Notes: a model not told the origin generated them from the sequence alone. A DNA stretch of 64,000 nt from Amyloporia xantha (GCA_036971615.1 JAYKKR010000019.1:558001-622000), one strand, 5' to 3'. Positions 12,651 through 21,606 are shown, numbered from the stretch's first letter. Program-made: numbers and translations.

Positions 12651-12959
12651 CTATGGATATCATTCACGCTTTTGCTTGAGCAGAAAGGTGACAAACAAGA
12701 TTAGATTGCAAGCTAGTGGTAGTCCGTGCAAGTGAGGTAAGAGGTATAAAGCAGAACGAGATAGCAACGACAGAGTCAAAGCGAGAGATGATTAGAAACG
12801 AAGGACGGATGACATAAGCGACGAAAGATAACGAAAGACATGTGGCCGAAAGGAGTACTCGCAAAATGAATGGTGTGGGCGAAAGCCCATTGGGCTCCCC
12901 GACGCGAGACCAAGAACCATGACCTATGGTAAGAAAACAAATCCGGGTGAGCAGCGATC
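12651..12959 (-). repeat. Split direct repeat B2 (309 bp), outer 3' end of the element
   Basis: Repeated at 14258-14566; the only difference noticed is C versus T 17 bases from the outer end. Its outer edge joins the duplicated SLX1 flank at 12650/12651. Confidence 0.88.
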
Positions 12960-13215
12960 GGGTGGGTGGCATCCAGGGTGTGGTGGGTGGGTAGGACGAA
13001 ACCGTAGCCCGACTGCTGTCAAAACCAGACGAGAGGTCGATGGGACCAAGGCCTCGAGTCCGAAAGATAACTTGAAAAGCTGCACGAAAGTGTTTAAGAA
13101 GGGGATGATGTTTGTTTTGTTTTTATTCTTTTTTCCTTGCTTTTTTCCTATCCTTTTGTATGGATCGATTGAAGAGAGATAAGAGCAGGGAAACAGATCT
13201 GACTCGTGCCGGGAA

Positions 13216-13893
13216 TCACACCCCCATGACCTGCGCACCTCCCTCCTCCTCGGAATCGAAATCTGAGGCTGGCCGAAGATAGGGATTTTCGACTGCTGGC
13301 TGACGAGAAGGCCTGCATCGACAGGGGAGTAGCTCCAAGGGTACCGTCTGGGAACGATTGTCTCTCCAACGTCCGACAGGATTGGTGAAAGAATCGCGGA
13401 GGGTGGGCAGCGTTTCAGGGAGGAAGGGATATCCTAGAAACCACCGAAGTCGATCCAGCGGATGGAGGTGTGCCCATTGGCGAGGTACCACCAGGTATCC
13501 CATCTGACCATCCACACCCTTCATCCAAAAATTCACCATTCTTTTTTCCAGGACCCAACACCCCTGAACGCTTCCCCGGAACACTGAACGCTTGGTTTTT
13601 GTGGAGATGAGCTCGATTTCCAAGCCTTCTTCAATGAGGGAAGGAGGCTCGCGATTGACCATCCATGTGGAGGGATCGCCTGATGTTCCTTTGGCGATAC
13701 GTCCAACACCACATCGAAAGAGTGAATTTGATTCGGGAGTCGAACGGGGGGTCTCTAAGGAGATACCAACTGTTGGATCGGAAATTCTTCGTCGATGATG
13801 TGGACAAACTGGGTCAGGGTGGGCTTGGATACGAGAGTAAAGTGGGGGAGGAGGAGACGACATTCCAACGATTGAAATTGATGTGGTGGTCAA
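13216..13893 (-). CDS. Uncharacterised ORF between the A2 and B2 repeats of the Ngaro-type element
   Basis: An uninterrupted 225-codon frame on the element's sense strand, in the 1.16 kb segment (12960-14114) between A2 and B2. The product begins MTTTSISIVG, is rich in arginine and proline, has a tryptophan-containing core (FWMKGVDGQMGYLVVPRQW) and an acidic tail (DFDSEEEGG). I do not recognise a domain; it is not the SGNH hydrolase reported from some animal Ngaro elements as far as the motifs show. Shorter frames on the plus strand in the same interval (13592-13798, 13665-13901) are alternatives. Whether it is translated is unknown. Confidence 0.45.
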   Translation of the reverse strand: MTTTSISIVGMSSPPPPLYSRIQAHPDPVCPHHRRRISDPTVGISLETPRSTPESNSLFRCGVGRIAKGTSGDPSTWMVNREPPSLIEEGLEIELISTKTKRSVFRGSVQGCWVLEKRMVNFWMKGVDGQMGYLVVPRQWAHLHPLDRLRWFLGYPFLPETLPTLRDSFTNPVGRWRDNRSQTVPLELLPCRCRPSRQPAVENPYLRPASDFDSEEEGGAQVMGV

Positions 13894-14114
13894 AGTTGTA
13901 GGAGAGGAAAAGGAGGGAAAACAAAGCCTGGAGATGCTGTTGGGCGCCTGACACCTGAAGAAAATGCAAGACCTGGACCCGTTCAGGTACGCGAATAACG
14001 CAACTGATGTTACTGATGGAACAGAAGTCGAAAGCGTGATTCAGCTAGAAGAAAAAGCATTAGTACAGATGGGGCAAAAAGGAGGAATGAAAGTTGTCGG
14101 GGGACGGTGGGTGG

Positions 14115-14566
14115 GTGCTTAAACCAAAGGAAAGTCTGCTGAGAGGTGGCAGCGGTTACGGAGAAGGAGGCGCTAAGACTTAAGCGCCCGCTGCCACTCA
14201 TCCATAGACGTTGCTCTACGATGGCGCTCGTGCCTCGTGACATCTCAGAGCTGCAATCTATGGATATCATTCATGCTTTTGCTTGAGCAGAAAGGTGACA
14301 AACAAGATTAGATTGCAAGCTAGTGGTAGTCCGTGCAAGTGAGGTAAGAGGTATAAAGCAGAACGAGATAGCAACGACAGAGTCAAAGCGAGAGATGATT
14401 AGAAACGAAGGACGGATGACATAAGCGACGAAAGATAACGAAAGACATGTGGCCGAAAGGAGTACTCGCAAAATGAATGGTGTGGGCGAAAGCCCATTGG
14501 GCTCCCCGACGCGAGACCAAGAACCATGACCTATGGTAAGAAAACAAATCCGGGTGAGCAGCGATC
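14115..14566 (-). repeat. Internal A2-B1 junction block of the split direct repeats
   Basis: A2 (14115-14259) copies the right terminus of the element and B1 (14258-14566) copies the left terminus. The two meet at the word ATCT, so the block equals the junction expected in a circular DNA intermediate and is the likely recombination site for the encoded tyrosine recombinase. Confidence 0.88.
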
Positions 14567-14643
14567 CCCCATAATGTAGGAGTCCAAACGACGCATCCGC
14601 GAGGCCCGGATCCCCTAAGTGCTAGGAGGAGGACGACGCACCT

Positions 14644-15843
14644 TTAACGGACTGGGGGCATAGTGTAACGCACAAAGGTGTCATGTAGGGCCGGTTCAGC
14701 CTGCATGTATGGAGCCATTATCTCTGCGTGCTTGCGGAGGTAAAGCGTGAAGGCTTCACTTGCCCAACGTCCTTTTGCCTTGACTACATCAAAAGGGACC
14801 CCCCTCAGAAGATACTCAAGTGTGCCTCCGATGCGAATCCCATGTCCCTGCAAGGGTTCGAAGCCAGCATCCTGAACAGCCTTCCTGACCCGATTTAGGA
14901 ACTTCGACTTTGTCAATGGTCGCGAAGAGCCGTTGAAGCAGTAGGCAAACAAGGGAGATGTCTCTGGGAGAGGGTTGACACGGAGGTGATTGTTGAAGGC
15001 GGACTGGGGGTCACTGACGCCATTCTGTTGTGCCCAATAGATGTCTTCACCGTGGACTGTCACCTTGGTGCGCGGAAGGAAAAAGGTGATCTGCTGCAGA
15101 CCATTACGGTCAGCCACTACTCGCACATTGCATCGTTTCACGTGAGATGCTGGTTCGAAGGATTGTAGGGTCTTGGTGGTGAGCTCACCGATGCGAGCGA
15201 CCGCATAGAAGGCAGTGGTGAGGCAGGCCCAAACCGTCGCATCGAGATGATCTGCGATGTCAAGGTGCTCGCGGATCGCACAAAGCACGGCGACTGTGTA
15301 CGGAAGACGCTTCTTTCGCTTGGAATTGAGGGGCGCGTGAACCGCGGCGCCCTTCAACAAGGTCTCCATTTCCGCCGCGTTGAGTTGCCATGGCTGCCCG
15401 TGTAGGATATGCCATGCCCGCACTCCGTAAAGATAGTTGGACAAAGTTTGCGCCGAGTATGCCCCTGCCAGCGTTGCAATGAAGGATATAAGAAGAAGAT
15501 TACTTGCCGGTGCCCGACTCGCCTCCGGGATGTCTTTTTCATCGCACACCACATGATAAACTAGAATTCCTGACCCGTAGGTCTCCAGAGTCCCCTCCGC
15601 CCAACCGGAGCTGAGGATATGCTGAACACGTGCAAGGTTGTCAGGCTGGAGCAGTGAGTCACATGCATGTGAACTGAAAGCGCTGCGGGGAAGATAAGGT
15701 CTCCAAAGACGCAGCCGGTCCCGGGCCAAACAATGCGGCCGCAGAGGAGAAGGCCTAGGGATGAGACCTGCAGGGTATGGCTTCGGATTGCGTTCCGATG
15801 GTCTCGGGTTGGCCAACGGCGCATCCAAACGTGTTCTAGTCAT
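14644..15843 (-). CDS. Tyrosine recombinase of the retroelement
   Basis: 399 aa from the ATG at 15843 to the stop at 14644. That ATG overlaps the RT stop in the string ATGACTAG. The C-terminal catalytic domain shows the first arginine in YAVARIGELT, the H-x-x-R box in GHGIRIGG, a tryptophan in KGRWASEA and the nucleophilic tyrosine in TLYLRKH, in the order and spacing of phage-integrase-type recombinases. It would integrate the circular cDNA at the short ATCT core instead of using a DDE integrase. The frame stays open far upstream of 15843, but that part is antisense-like noise overlapping the RT gene and is not included. All catalytic residues are present. Confidence 0.88.
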   Translation of the reverse strand: MTRTRLDAPLANPRPSERNPKPYPAGLIPRPSPLRPHCLARDRLRLWRPYLPRSAFSSHACDSLLQPDNLARVQHILSSGWAEGTLETYGSGILVYHVVCDEKDIPEASRAPASNLLLISFIATLAGAYSAQTLSNYLYGVRAWHILHGQPWQLNAAEMETLLKGAAVHAPLNSKRKKRLPYTVAVLCAIREHLDIADHLDATVWACLTTAFYAVARIGELTTKTLQSFEPASHVKRCNVRVVADRNGLQQITFFLPRTKVTVHGEDIYWAQQNGVSDPQSAFNNHLRVNPLPETSPLFAYCFNGSSRPLTKSKFLNRVRKAVQDAGFEPLQGHGIRIGGTLEYLLRGVPFDVVKAKGRWASEAFTLYLRKHAEIMAPYMQAEPALHDTFVRYTMPPVR

Positions 15844-17836
15844 CACGCTCGACAACGTCAGGGGCCCAGGGAGTGAAATCGGCAAACTCGTCAGTGTGGG
15901 TGGGTGTGCGATGGCTACGCGAGCACTCGTCCGCGGTAAGCTTAGGTACGGCTCTACTGGGTCGACCCTCGCGCTCGAGGCGAAGCTCTGTTGCAGTTGC
16001 CGGTGCGTCAAAGTTGCAGAGCAGGAGAGTGAGACTACTGGGGATGTCGACTGGCGGGAGCAGGAAGGAGCTGGGAGGGTATCGGCCACGTGAAGGGTCG
16101 TCAGCAGCGTTGTGCTTGCTGGCAACGTACTCTGTGTAGATCGTGCACTTGCTGGCAGCGGTAATGACATGAATTCGTCGAAACGCTGCGTTGACCTGTC
16201 GGTTTCGGCTGCGTCCGTTCCACCAACCTTCAACCACGCCCTGGTTGTCGCCGAAGACCTTGATATGGTGGGGAGGGGGATTAAAGAGGAGGATTGTACG
16301 TACGAGAAACTCGAATCCGACGGCTTCTGCCCAGCCAATGTCACGTTGCTCTGCCTGCCAGCCAGGGAGAAGGCGCCATGCACGCCAGTGTCCTTTGATC
16401 CAGATACCGATTCCGACACCAGAGCTGGCGTCAGAGAAGGCTTGTATGTCAATGACATCGACAGGTCCTGGGATGGTTCTCGATATGGAAGGTCGGGAGA
16501 GCTGCTCGATCCACCATTCGAGATCTGCTGCAGTTGCCGCAGGGGGGGTACGAGGCATGTGAGGACGGTCGTGGAATATGCGGAGCATGGCCTCCAAGTT
16601 TGTGAGGTATGCTCGACCATCGCAGACAACGAGCGCGGCGTGGCGAAGCTTACCATAGAGCTGTTGGACCTCTTCCAAAACATGTGTTCGTGAGCCTTGC
16701 CATTCGAGGATCGCCGCGCGATACTTCGTCGCTTTCGCAGGGCCCACCGAGACGGTCTGCTTGGCAATGTTCCAGGTGAGCCCCGTAAAAGGGAACTCAT
16801 CGCTCCAAGGGATGTCTTTTTCCAATTGCCAAGGGATTCCCAACGTCGTGGATATGCGGTTGATGTCGTCAAGATTGTATGTGTATAAGCTGTCTTCCGT
16901 GGATCGGGGGGAAGACTGGGATAAATCTCGTAGAGGGACACCCATGTCTTCGTCGAACTCCTCGATCCTCCCGTCCTGCAACAGACCGCCGCTAAACCAA
17001 TACCGGCCTCGTACATGCAGCCGGCCACCGTTGGCTGAAATGCGCTCGTTCCACTGCGCGCGCTGCTGGTTGTACGCGGCAAGGGAGGACCTAGGGATGC
17101 GGATGAAAACGTGATCATCAACCCACTTAGAAATCGGGCCAATGCCCTCGTACCGCATGATATCCGCCCCCGCATCGGCCACTTCACCGTAAACACCGCA
17201 GTTTGCCCTCCCGCCGAAAGCGCTGTTGGTATCGACCCAATACTCATCCTTTCCGATTCCCTTGATGACCGCACCTGGCCACTGGGATGGAGCTGTCGGG
17301 ATGATTCTGTACGCCTCCTCCACATCGCGTACTGCTCCTTGCGCTCCAGGGGGGAGCCGTGATAAAAGAAGGGCGAAAGTCGTGAAAGTGCCCCAAGTAC
17401 ATGGATAAAGGGAAGAATCAATTGTAGAATTGATAGAAACATGAGAGCCTTGGGCCGAGTGAGGAAACGAGAAATTTTGTATGAGGCGGAAGGCATTAGG
17501 TTTGTGAGGTTTCGGAATGACTGAAAGAGGAGAAGTTTGAAACGGTCCGAGCAGAGTTTCGAGCTCGGTTCGCGACGCCGGTCCCAGATAGCGGAAACGG
17601 CCCCGCTCATGGGCGAGGATACGCTCGAACTCAGCAATGTGGTCGAAAAGAGAGGGATTATTGGCCGGTGTTTGGGTGACCAGAATAGGACGGAAGCCAA
17701 TGTGAAAGCCTTGCCTGATGGAGGACACGAGGCTTGGGTATCGATTGTCCAGACCAGATTGTGATAACGCTGTGGCCCAAGCGGATTCCCGGAGGGGTGT
17801 GTTCGGATTAGTTCTTCTGTGCGAGATTGCAGCCAT
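15836..17836 (-). CDS. Reverse transcriptase-RNase H polyprotein of the Ngaro-type element
   Basis: 666 aa from the ATG at 17836, which lies inside the last codons of the zinc-knuckle frame (29 bp overlap), to the stop at 15836. The RT fingers/palm has SVIPKPHKPNAFRLIQNFSF, the first catalytic aspartate in VRDVEEAYRIIP and the active-site pair in KWVDDHVF, a WVDD variant of the usual YxDD. RNase H follows with IQAFSDASSG, WAEAVGFEF, VFGDNQGVVEGW and KHNAADDPSRG, giving the D-E-D-D set. No protease or integrase is fused. The frame is also open upstream to 18292, but that part lies opposite the zinc-knuckle frame and looks non-coding, so the internal ATG is preferred; a programmed frameshift is the alternative. 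Confidence 0.88.
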   Translation of the reverse strand: MAAISHRRTNPNTPLRESAWATALSQSGLDNRYPSLVSSIRQGFHIGFRPILVTQTPANNPSLFDHIAEFERILAHERGRFRYLGPASRTELETLLGPFQTSPLSVIPKPHKPNAFRLIQNFSFPHSAQGSHVSINSTIDSSLYPCTWGTFTTFALLLSRLPPGAQGAVRDVEEAYRIIPTAPSQWPGAVIKGIGKDEYWVDTNSAFGGRANCGVYGEVADAGADIMRYEGIGPISKWVDDHVFIRIPRSSLAAYNQQRAQWNERISANGGRLHVRGRYWFSGGLLQDGRIEEFDEDMGVPLRDLSQSSPRSTEDSLYTYNLDDINRISTTLGIPWQLEKDIPWSDEFPFTGLTWNIAKQTVSVGPAKATKYRAAILEWQGSRTHVLEEVQQLYGKLRHAALVVCDGRAYLTNLEAMLRIFHDRPHMPRTPPAATAADLEWWIEQLSRPSISRTIPGPVDVIDIQAFSDASSGVGIGIWIKGHWRAWRLLPGWQAEQRDIGWAEAVGFEFLVRTILLFNPPPHHIKVFGDNQGVVEGWWNGRSRNRQVNAAFRRIHVITAASKCTIYTEYVASKHNAADDPSRGRYPPSSFLLPPVDIPSSLTLLLCNFDAPATATELRLEREGRPSRAVPKLTADECSRSHRTPTHTDEFADFTPWAPDVVERDD

Positions 17837-18323
17837 AAGCGCCGTGATCTGCCTTTCCACACCCTGAACACTCGTGTCTGTGGTCGTGACTGTGCGCGGT
17901 GCAGCCTTTCTCGCGCTGCCAATCCGTGCAGATGGTGTCGCCTTTCGGGTTGACGATCCGTCCCCGAGCGTCCCGGCGACATCGAGCGACGGCGCCGTTC
18001 CAGAACGTGAGCGCATTGCATTTTGCGACCGCGTGATAGTGTCGACCGAGACATATGGCGCAGATGAGTTGGCCGAGCGCATCTGCGCCTCGCTGAAAAA
18101 ACTGGTCTGTTTTTCGGCTGTTGTCACGGTGCCCACCCTGCCTAACTGGGCCACTGCCTTCCTCGCGAGAACTTCTGTTGGGATAGGTAATCTTTCCCTT
18201 TCTGATGGGTGAAGTGGAACGCCCTCTACGTGGAGATGCGGATCGCCGATGAGAATTCCCTGGTATACGCTCAGAACGGCGGCCACGATCATTAACGCGA
18301 TTGGATTGTCTAGCTACGTCCAT
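17808..18323 (-). CDS. Zinc-knuckle nucleic-acid-binding ORF of the retroelement (gag 3' part)
   Basis: 171 aa beginning MDVARQSNRV. The N-terminal half is arginine/serine-rich (SASPRRGRSTSPIRKG) and would bind RNA. The C-terminal half has a Cys/His cluster ending CSGCGKADHGAYGC, in which CSGCGKADH resembles a retroviral-type knuckle, preceded by CTDWQREKGCTAHSH. It is probably the end of Gag: a GTGCGT donor at 18831 (after codon MMR of the gag frame) and a TTAG acceptor directly before this ATG would join the two in frame by removing 18324-18831. That splice is an inference; a separate ORF is the alternative. It overlaps the RT start by 29 bp. Confidence 0.7.
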   Translation of the reverse strand: MDVARQSNRVNDRGRRSERIPGNSHRRSASPRRGRSTSPIRKGKITYPNRSSREEGSGPVRQGGHRDNSRKTDQFFQRGADALGQLICAICLGRHYHAVAKCNALTFWNGAVARCRRDARGRIVNPKGDTICTDWQREKGCTAHSHDHRHECSGCGKADHGAYGCNLAQKN

Positions 18324-18786
18324 CTAATAGACGGAGAGAGTAGAGAAAACGGAAGACAGATGCATTGATCATAGACAAGGTAATTTTGAAAACCGAGTCA
18401 CCAGGGTATTTAGATCAGATCATTGGTCATTTGACAGCCCGAGAAAGAAACGCAATTCGCGAGGGTGCCGAACGCATGAGCGCAAAAACGCCGGGAGTAC
18501 AAGAAAAAACGCAGGGGAGGGAGGGCGCAGGAAGGTCGCGACGTGAGAGGAAAAACGCATGGAACACGGCGCGCAATGCCAGACGCAACGCGTGGGAGGG
18601 GCGAGAACCGAAACCCGTGCATACGCAGCAACGCGGGATGTATTTGAATAAAACGCAGGGGGGGGTTGAGAAAAACGCGAGGGGCAGAGGGCAAACGCAA
18701 ACGCAAACGCATGGAGAGTCGATCGCAACCGCGGAGCCCAGGAGGTGATGGGCAGAGCGGGAAAAAAGGGAAAGAAAACACATTCA
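18324..18786 (-). repeat. Stop-free spacer of the element rich in the hexamer GCGTTT
   Basis: Between the gag and zinc-knuckle frames. Within 18440-18720 the plus strand carries nine copies of AAACGC (sense strand GCGTTT), three of them back to back near 18690-18710. All three sense-strand frames are largely free of stops. It could be an intron, an RNA-packaging or splicing signal, or a minisatellite. Confidence 0.5.
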
Positions 18787-19698
18787 TTAGTAAGCATCTT
18801 TTTGGCGGGAAAAGGTAAAGATGTTACGCACCCGCATCATTTCCGCTCGAAGATTGTTGTAAACTTGGTCCATCATTTGATTGAGGACCTTGGTGTCGAT
18901 GATCTCGATATTGAAACCCTCCCCCGCTTTTAGGCTCTCGTGCCATTCTAAACGCACGCGCGCCTGGTATAGGATAAGGGCCCCCTCGCCATTGTCGATT
19001 TGACGATAGTCATGAGTTTCCAAACGATAGAAAAACCCCGAAAGCGCATCGAAGTGCTTGTCGGGCCACTTACAACGTTTGATCTCTTTGAGGAATCCTG
19101 CTTTGGCTATGGAGAGCTGTTGCCAAGTGAGATTCGCGTCGAGAACGACGCGCTTCGAAGGGCGGAAGGAGGAAATGGGTTTGAAAGCCATGACGTCTTC
19201 CAGGTGAGTTATACCATAAGTTTCTTCCGCGACTGTGTGGCCTGATAGGCCCGCGTCTTGGCAACCTTCGCGCGTGAAATACCAGAGCTCGACATACTCG
19301 AAATTTTGTAACTTGTTACGCGCGAATTGGGAGGGACGAAAACTGGAGACAGAACTTATCGTGCGAGATATGTCGAAGTCACCTATCTTTGGCTTCTTCT
19401 TTTCAATCTCTTTCTTCTCCGCTTCGGCTTCCTTCTCAGCAGCGTCTCGTTCTGCTTGCTCTTGAGCGATGCGATCCTGTTCAGCTGCCTCGGCGAGTTC
19501 AAGCTGTTCTTGTTGTTGCACGTCCCAAGCGGTCTTCCGGGCGGTGCGATCAACTTCCCAAGCCGTTGCTAAACGCTGTGCGGCTTCTTCGACGGGGATG
19601 GCGAGGTTTGCAGCGATGGCGGTGCATGCATCAGCATACGCGTTGGAACGAAAATCTGGACCCAACTCTAGTGCAGGGTCTCGATTATTAGCATCCAT
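18787..19698 (-). CDS. Gag-like ORF of the Ngaro-type element
   Basis: 303 aa from the ATG at 19698 (MDANNRDPAL), just inside the A1 repeat, which would serve as leader. A central Glu/Ala/Gln-rich segment (residues about 55-95, EQAERDAAEKEAEAEKKE) predicts a long helix or coiled coil. The second half (ELWYFTREGCQDAG ... HDYRQIDNGEGALILYQARVRLEWH) is of the kind found in gag of fungal retroelements. It should build the particle that holds the RNA. The frame extends upstream to 19944 through A1 and the flanking SLX1 copy, but that extension is not part of the element's gene. Confidence 0.7.
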   Translation of the reverse strand: MDANNRDPALELGPDFRSNAYADACTAIAANLAIPVEEAAQRLATAWEVDRTARKTAWDVQQQEQLELAEAAEQDRIAQEQAERDAAEKEAEAEKKEIEKKKPKIGDFDISRTISSVSSFRPSQFARNKLQNFEYVELWYFTREGCQDAGLSGHTVAEETYGITHLEDVMAFKPISSFRPSKRVVLDANLTWQQLSIAKAGFLKEIKRCKWPDKHFDALSGFFYRLETHDYRQIDNGEGALILYQARVRLEWHESLKAGEGFNIEIIDTKVLNQMMDQVYNNLRAEMMRVRNIFTFSRQKDAY

Positions 19699-19740
19699 GA
19701 TTAAATGTGATAGCTGATGTTTGTGAAATAAAGGAAAACC

Positions 19741-19885
19741 GTGCTTAAACCAAAGGAAAGTCTGCTGAGAGGTGGCAGCGGTTACGGAGAAGGAGGCGCT
19801 AAGACTTAAGCGCCCGCTGCCACTCATCCATAGACGTTGCTCTACGATGGCGCTCGTGCCTCGTGACATCTCAGAGCTGCAATCT
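19741..19885 (-). repeat. Split direct repeat A1 (145 bp), 5' terminus of the element
   Basis: Identical by eye to 14115-14259. Its outer edge meets the duplicated SLX1 sequence at 19885/19886 with the word ATCT at the junction. Confidence 0.88.
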
Positions 19886-20132
19886 TGGTTATACATGTCC
19901 CCGAAAGCACTCACAGCGGCACGCAAGAGTAAATCATCGCTCACTGACCATAACTTCCCTGCGTTCTACGCCTGTTATTTGCTGAAGAGTGTGCGGACAC
20001 CGCGTTGCGGCCAACTGCGTGCGTGCCTTGGATTGTTTCCGAAAACAAACGTTCATGATTTATTCTCAACAGTACATACATAGGGAGTACACCCAGCCCA
20101 CCTCGCCGAGTACGGTTCGTCGATCTGCGTAT
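19886..20132 (+). pseudogene. SLX1 fragment (exons 1-2), right of the retroelement
   Basis: Continuation of the SLX1 copy that begins at 12502. It holds the ATG at 19895, exon 1 (ending [18 protein letters not shown] plus a few altered codons), intron 1, exon 2 and the start of intron 2, all matching 43710-43939 in reverse complement. A five-base insertion after the VRTPR codons shifts the frame, no later SLX1 exons follow, and the 5' flank is now 7.2 kb away. Non-functional copy. Confidence 0.82.
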
Positions 20133-20475
20133 CGGTGAAGGACGCCGTCGGTAGCGACCGGCAGATGCCAGAAACAGGCGGCGCACGGGCATGTTACTAA
20201 CGATTTCCTTCCCTAATTTTGAGCCCAAGGATTGCATAATGTCGCAATGTCGAGCTCTCAATAGTCAAACTAAACATATGATAACGGCGAATATATTTGC
20301 TTTGTATTGTAGACTATTTCATACAACATAATAAACCATACAGTAAAGACTCAATCTAATGCTAAACATGCTACATGATGTCCAATAACTGTTGATAACC
20401 CTTTGCGCGGAAGGAGAGAATGCGATAATGAGATGACAAGAAAAAGAAAACCCAGATAAACTCCACATGGACGCC
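20133..20475. other. Gene-free spacer
   Basis: AT-richer sequence between the SLX1 fragment and the 3' end of the Clp1-like gene. Nothing recognised. Confidence 0.4.
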
Positions 20476-21606
20476 TCACAGCAGCGCGCGGGCGGGCTCA
20501 GCCTCTTCAATCGGCTTCCCCGAGGCGAAGCCAAGGGCATTGATGAGCACCTCCCAGCTAAGGTCCAACATCGCCCACATCCCCTCGTCGAAGATGCCAA
20601 GGGCGGAGACGTTCTGCCACAGCCCGCGGATCCTCGTCATGTGGTCCACCAACTCCTCCGTCGTGTTGGTGCGTGCGAGATTCCACGCATAGTCATTGAG
20701 CACCTCCTTGGTGCGGTCACCAGTCGGCGGCGACGGGAGGAGATACGAGAGGAGTGTGTCCGTGCGCTTGGTGTAGATGTACAGCGAGAGATGCGGGAAC
20801 GACGCCGGGTCCGGAATGCTGAGGGGCACGACGGGGATGGTAACGCGCTCAGTGGGAGAGGCGGGCGCGACGGGGTGCGACGGCGGAAGGGCGGGAAGTG
20901 TCGAGCAGTTCGCGGCCCATACGATCGCGTGCGCAGGGTACAGGGTTACGCGCCGGCGCGCGTTTGGCTGGCGGCGGCTCGAATGGCGGGTGTAGACCGC
21001 AAGCATGTGCGAAGGCATGTCACTCGAAAGGTCGTTGACGAGCACGGCGAGCTCGCGCGGGAGCCCATTGCCCCTCGTCGTCGCGTCGACGCTCCTGAGA
21101 ACCTTGACCATGCTGTAGAGGAATATGTAAGTCAAACTTCGCAATAAGAAGGGATAGAACACGTACTCAGGCCCAAGCTCTGCCAACTTATCCTGGATAT
21201 ACTCAAGCGGTAGCTCCGCGAGCTCCGGCTCGATGTCTATAACCCGCGCTTTCGTGACGGACCTGCAGGTCGGGCGGAACAGCTGACGCGGCAAGATAAC
21301 CGTCATAGTCGGCTGAGGCTCGTCCCTCATCTCGAAGGCTTTCAAATGTTTCGCGTCGATGGGCTGCGGGAACTTGATGCTGACCTGGGGCGTGTCTTGA
21401 CGCATCTGCTTCATACGGAGGCGCCTGGCCTGGATGGCAGCCTTGCGCGCCTCCTCGGGAGGCACACGACGGAGCTGAGAGCAACCGCGGATGATGGATT
21501 TGGCGACGCTCTGTCGGGGCGCCTTAGCGTCGCTGTGACTAGGTACGGCGGCGGCGGTGATGTTGGAAGTCTTGCGGACGACGAGGGGAGTAGAGTGGAC
21601 ACCCAT
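20476..21606 (-). CDS. Clp1-like (clampless-1) developmental protein
   Basis: Two exons, 21167-21606 and 20476-21112. The 54 bp intron has a GTACGT donor and CTACAG acceptor; its length is a multiple of three, so the frame reads through it. The product is 358 aa. The N-terminal 140 residues are basic and variable. The conserved region follows: PRELAVLVNDLS, VTLYPAHAIVWAANCSTLP, VTIPVVPLSIPDPASFPHLSLYIYT and GLWQNVSALGIFDEGMWAMLDLSWEVL, the order found in Clp1 proteins of mushrooms. Clp1 acts downstream of the mating-type genes in clamp-cell formation and nuclear progression in the dikaryon; its biochemical role is not known. The middle resembles a BTB-type fold only loosely. Direct repeats lie just upstream of the start. 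Confidence 0.82.
   Translation of the reverse strand: MGVHSTPLVVRKTSNITAAAVPSHSDAKAPRQSVAKSIIRGCSQLRRVPPEEARKAAIQARRLRMKQMRQDTPQVSIKFPQPIDAKHLKAFEMRDEPQPTMTVILPRQLFRPTCRSVTKARVIDIEPELAELPLEYIQDKLAELGPEYVFYPFLLRSLTYIFLYSMVKVLRSVDATTRGNGLPRELAVLVNDLSSDMPSHMLAVYTRHSSRRQPNARRRVTLYPAHAIVWAANCSTLPALPPSHPVAPASPTERVTIPVVPLSIPDPASFPHLSLYIYTKRTDTLLSYLLPSPPTGDRTKEVLNDYAWNLARTNTTEELVDHMTRIRGLWQNVSALGIFDEGMWAMLDLSWEVLINALGFASGKPIEEAEPARALL

Larger units (their letters stand above)
12651..19885 (-). mobile_element. Full-length tyrosine-recombinase retrotransposon (Ngaro-type), 7235 bp
   Basis: The element reads on the minus strand as A1 - gag - zinc knuckle - RT/RNase H - tyrosine recombinase - B1 - A2 - extra ORF - B2. 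A1 (19741-19885) and A2 (14115-14259) are each 145 bp and look identical. B1 (14258-14566) and B2 (12651-12959) are each 309 bp with one difference noticed. The internal A2/B1 block is exactly the two outer ends joined. That is the split-direct-repeat arrangement known for Ngaro and PAT elements, which integrate through a circular intermediate. No integrase, protease, LTR or target-site duplication is present; only the word ATCT is shared at both ends and at the internal junction. The matching unoccupied site is at about 43950. It appears young and potentially complete. Confidence 0.9.

Noticed and set aside
15844..18054. A single 1136-codon open frame on the minus strand from 18054 to 14644
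   Set aside because: Only the part from the ATG at 15843 shows recombinase motifs; the upstream part lies opposite the RT-RNase H frame and has shadow-like composition.
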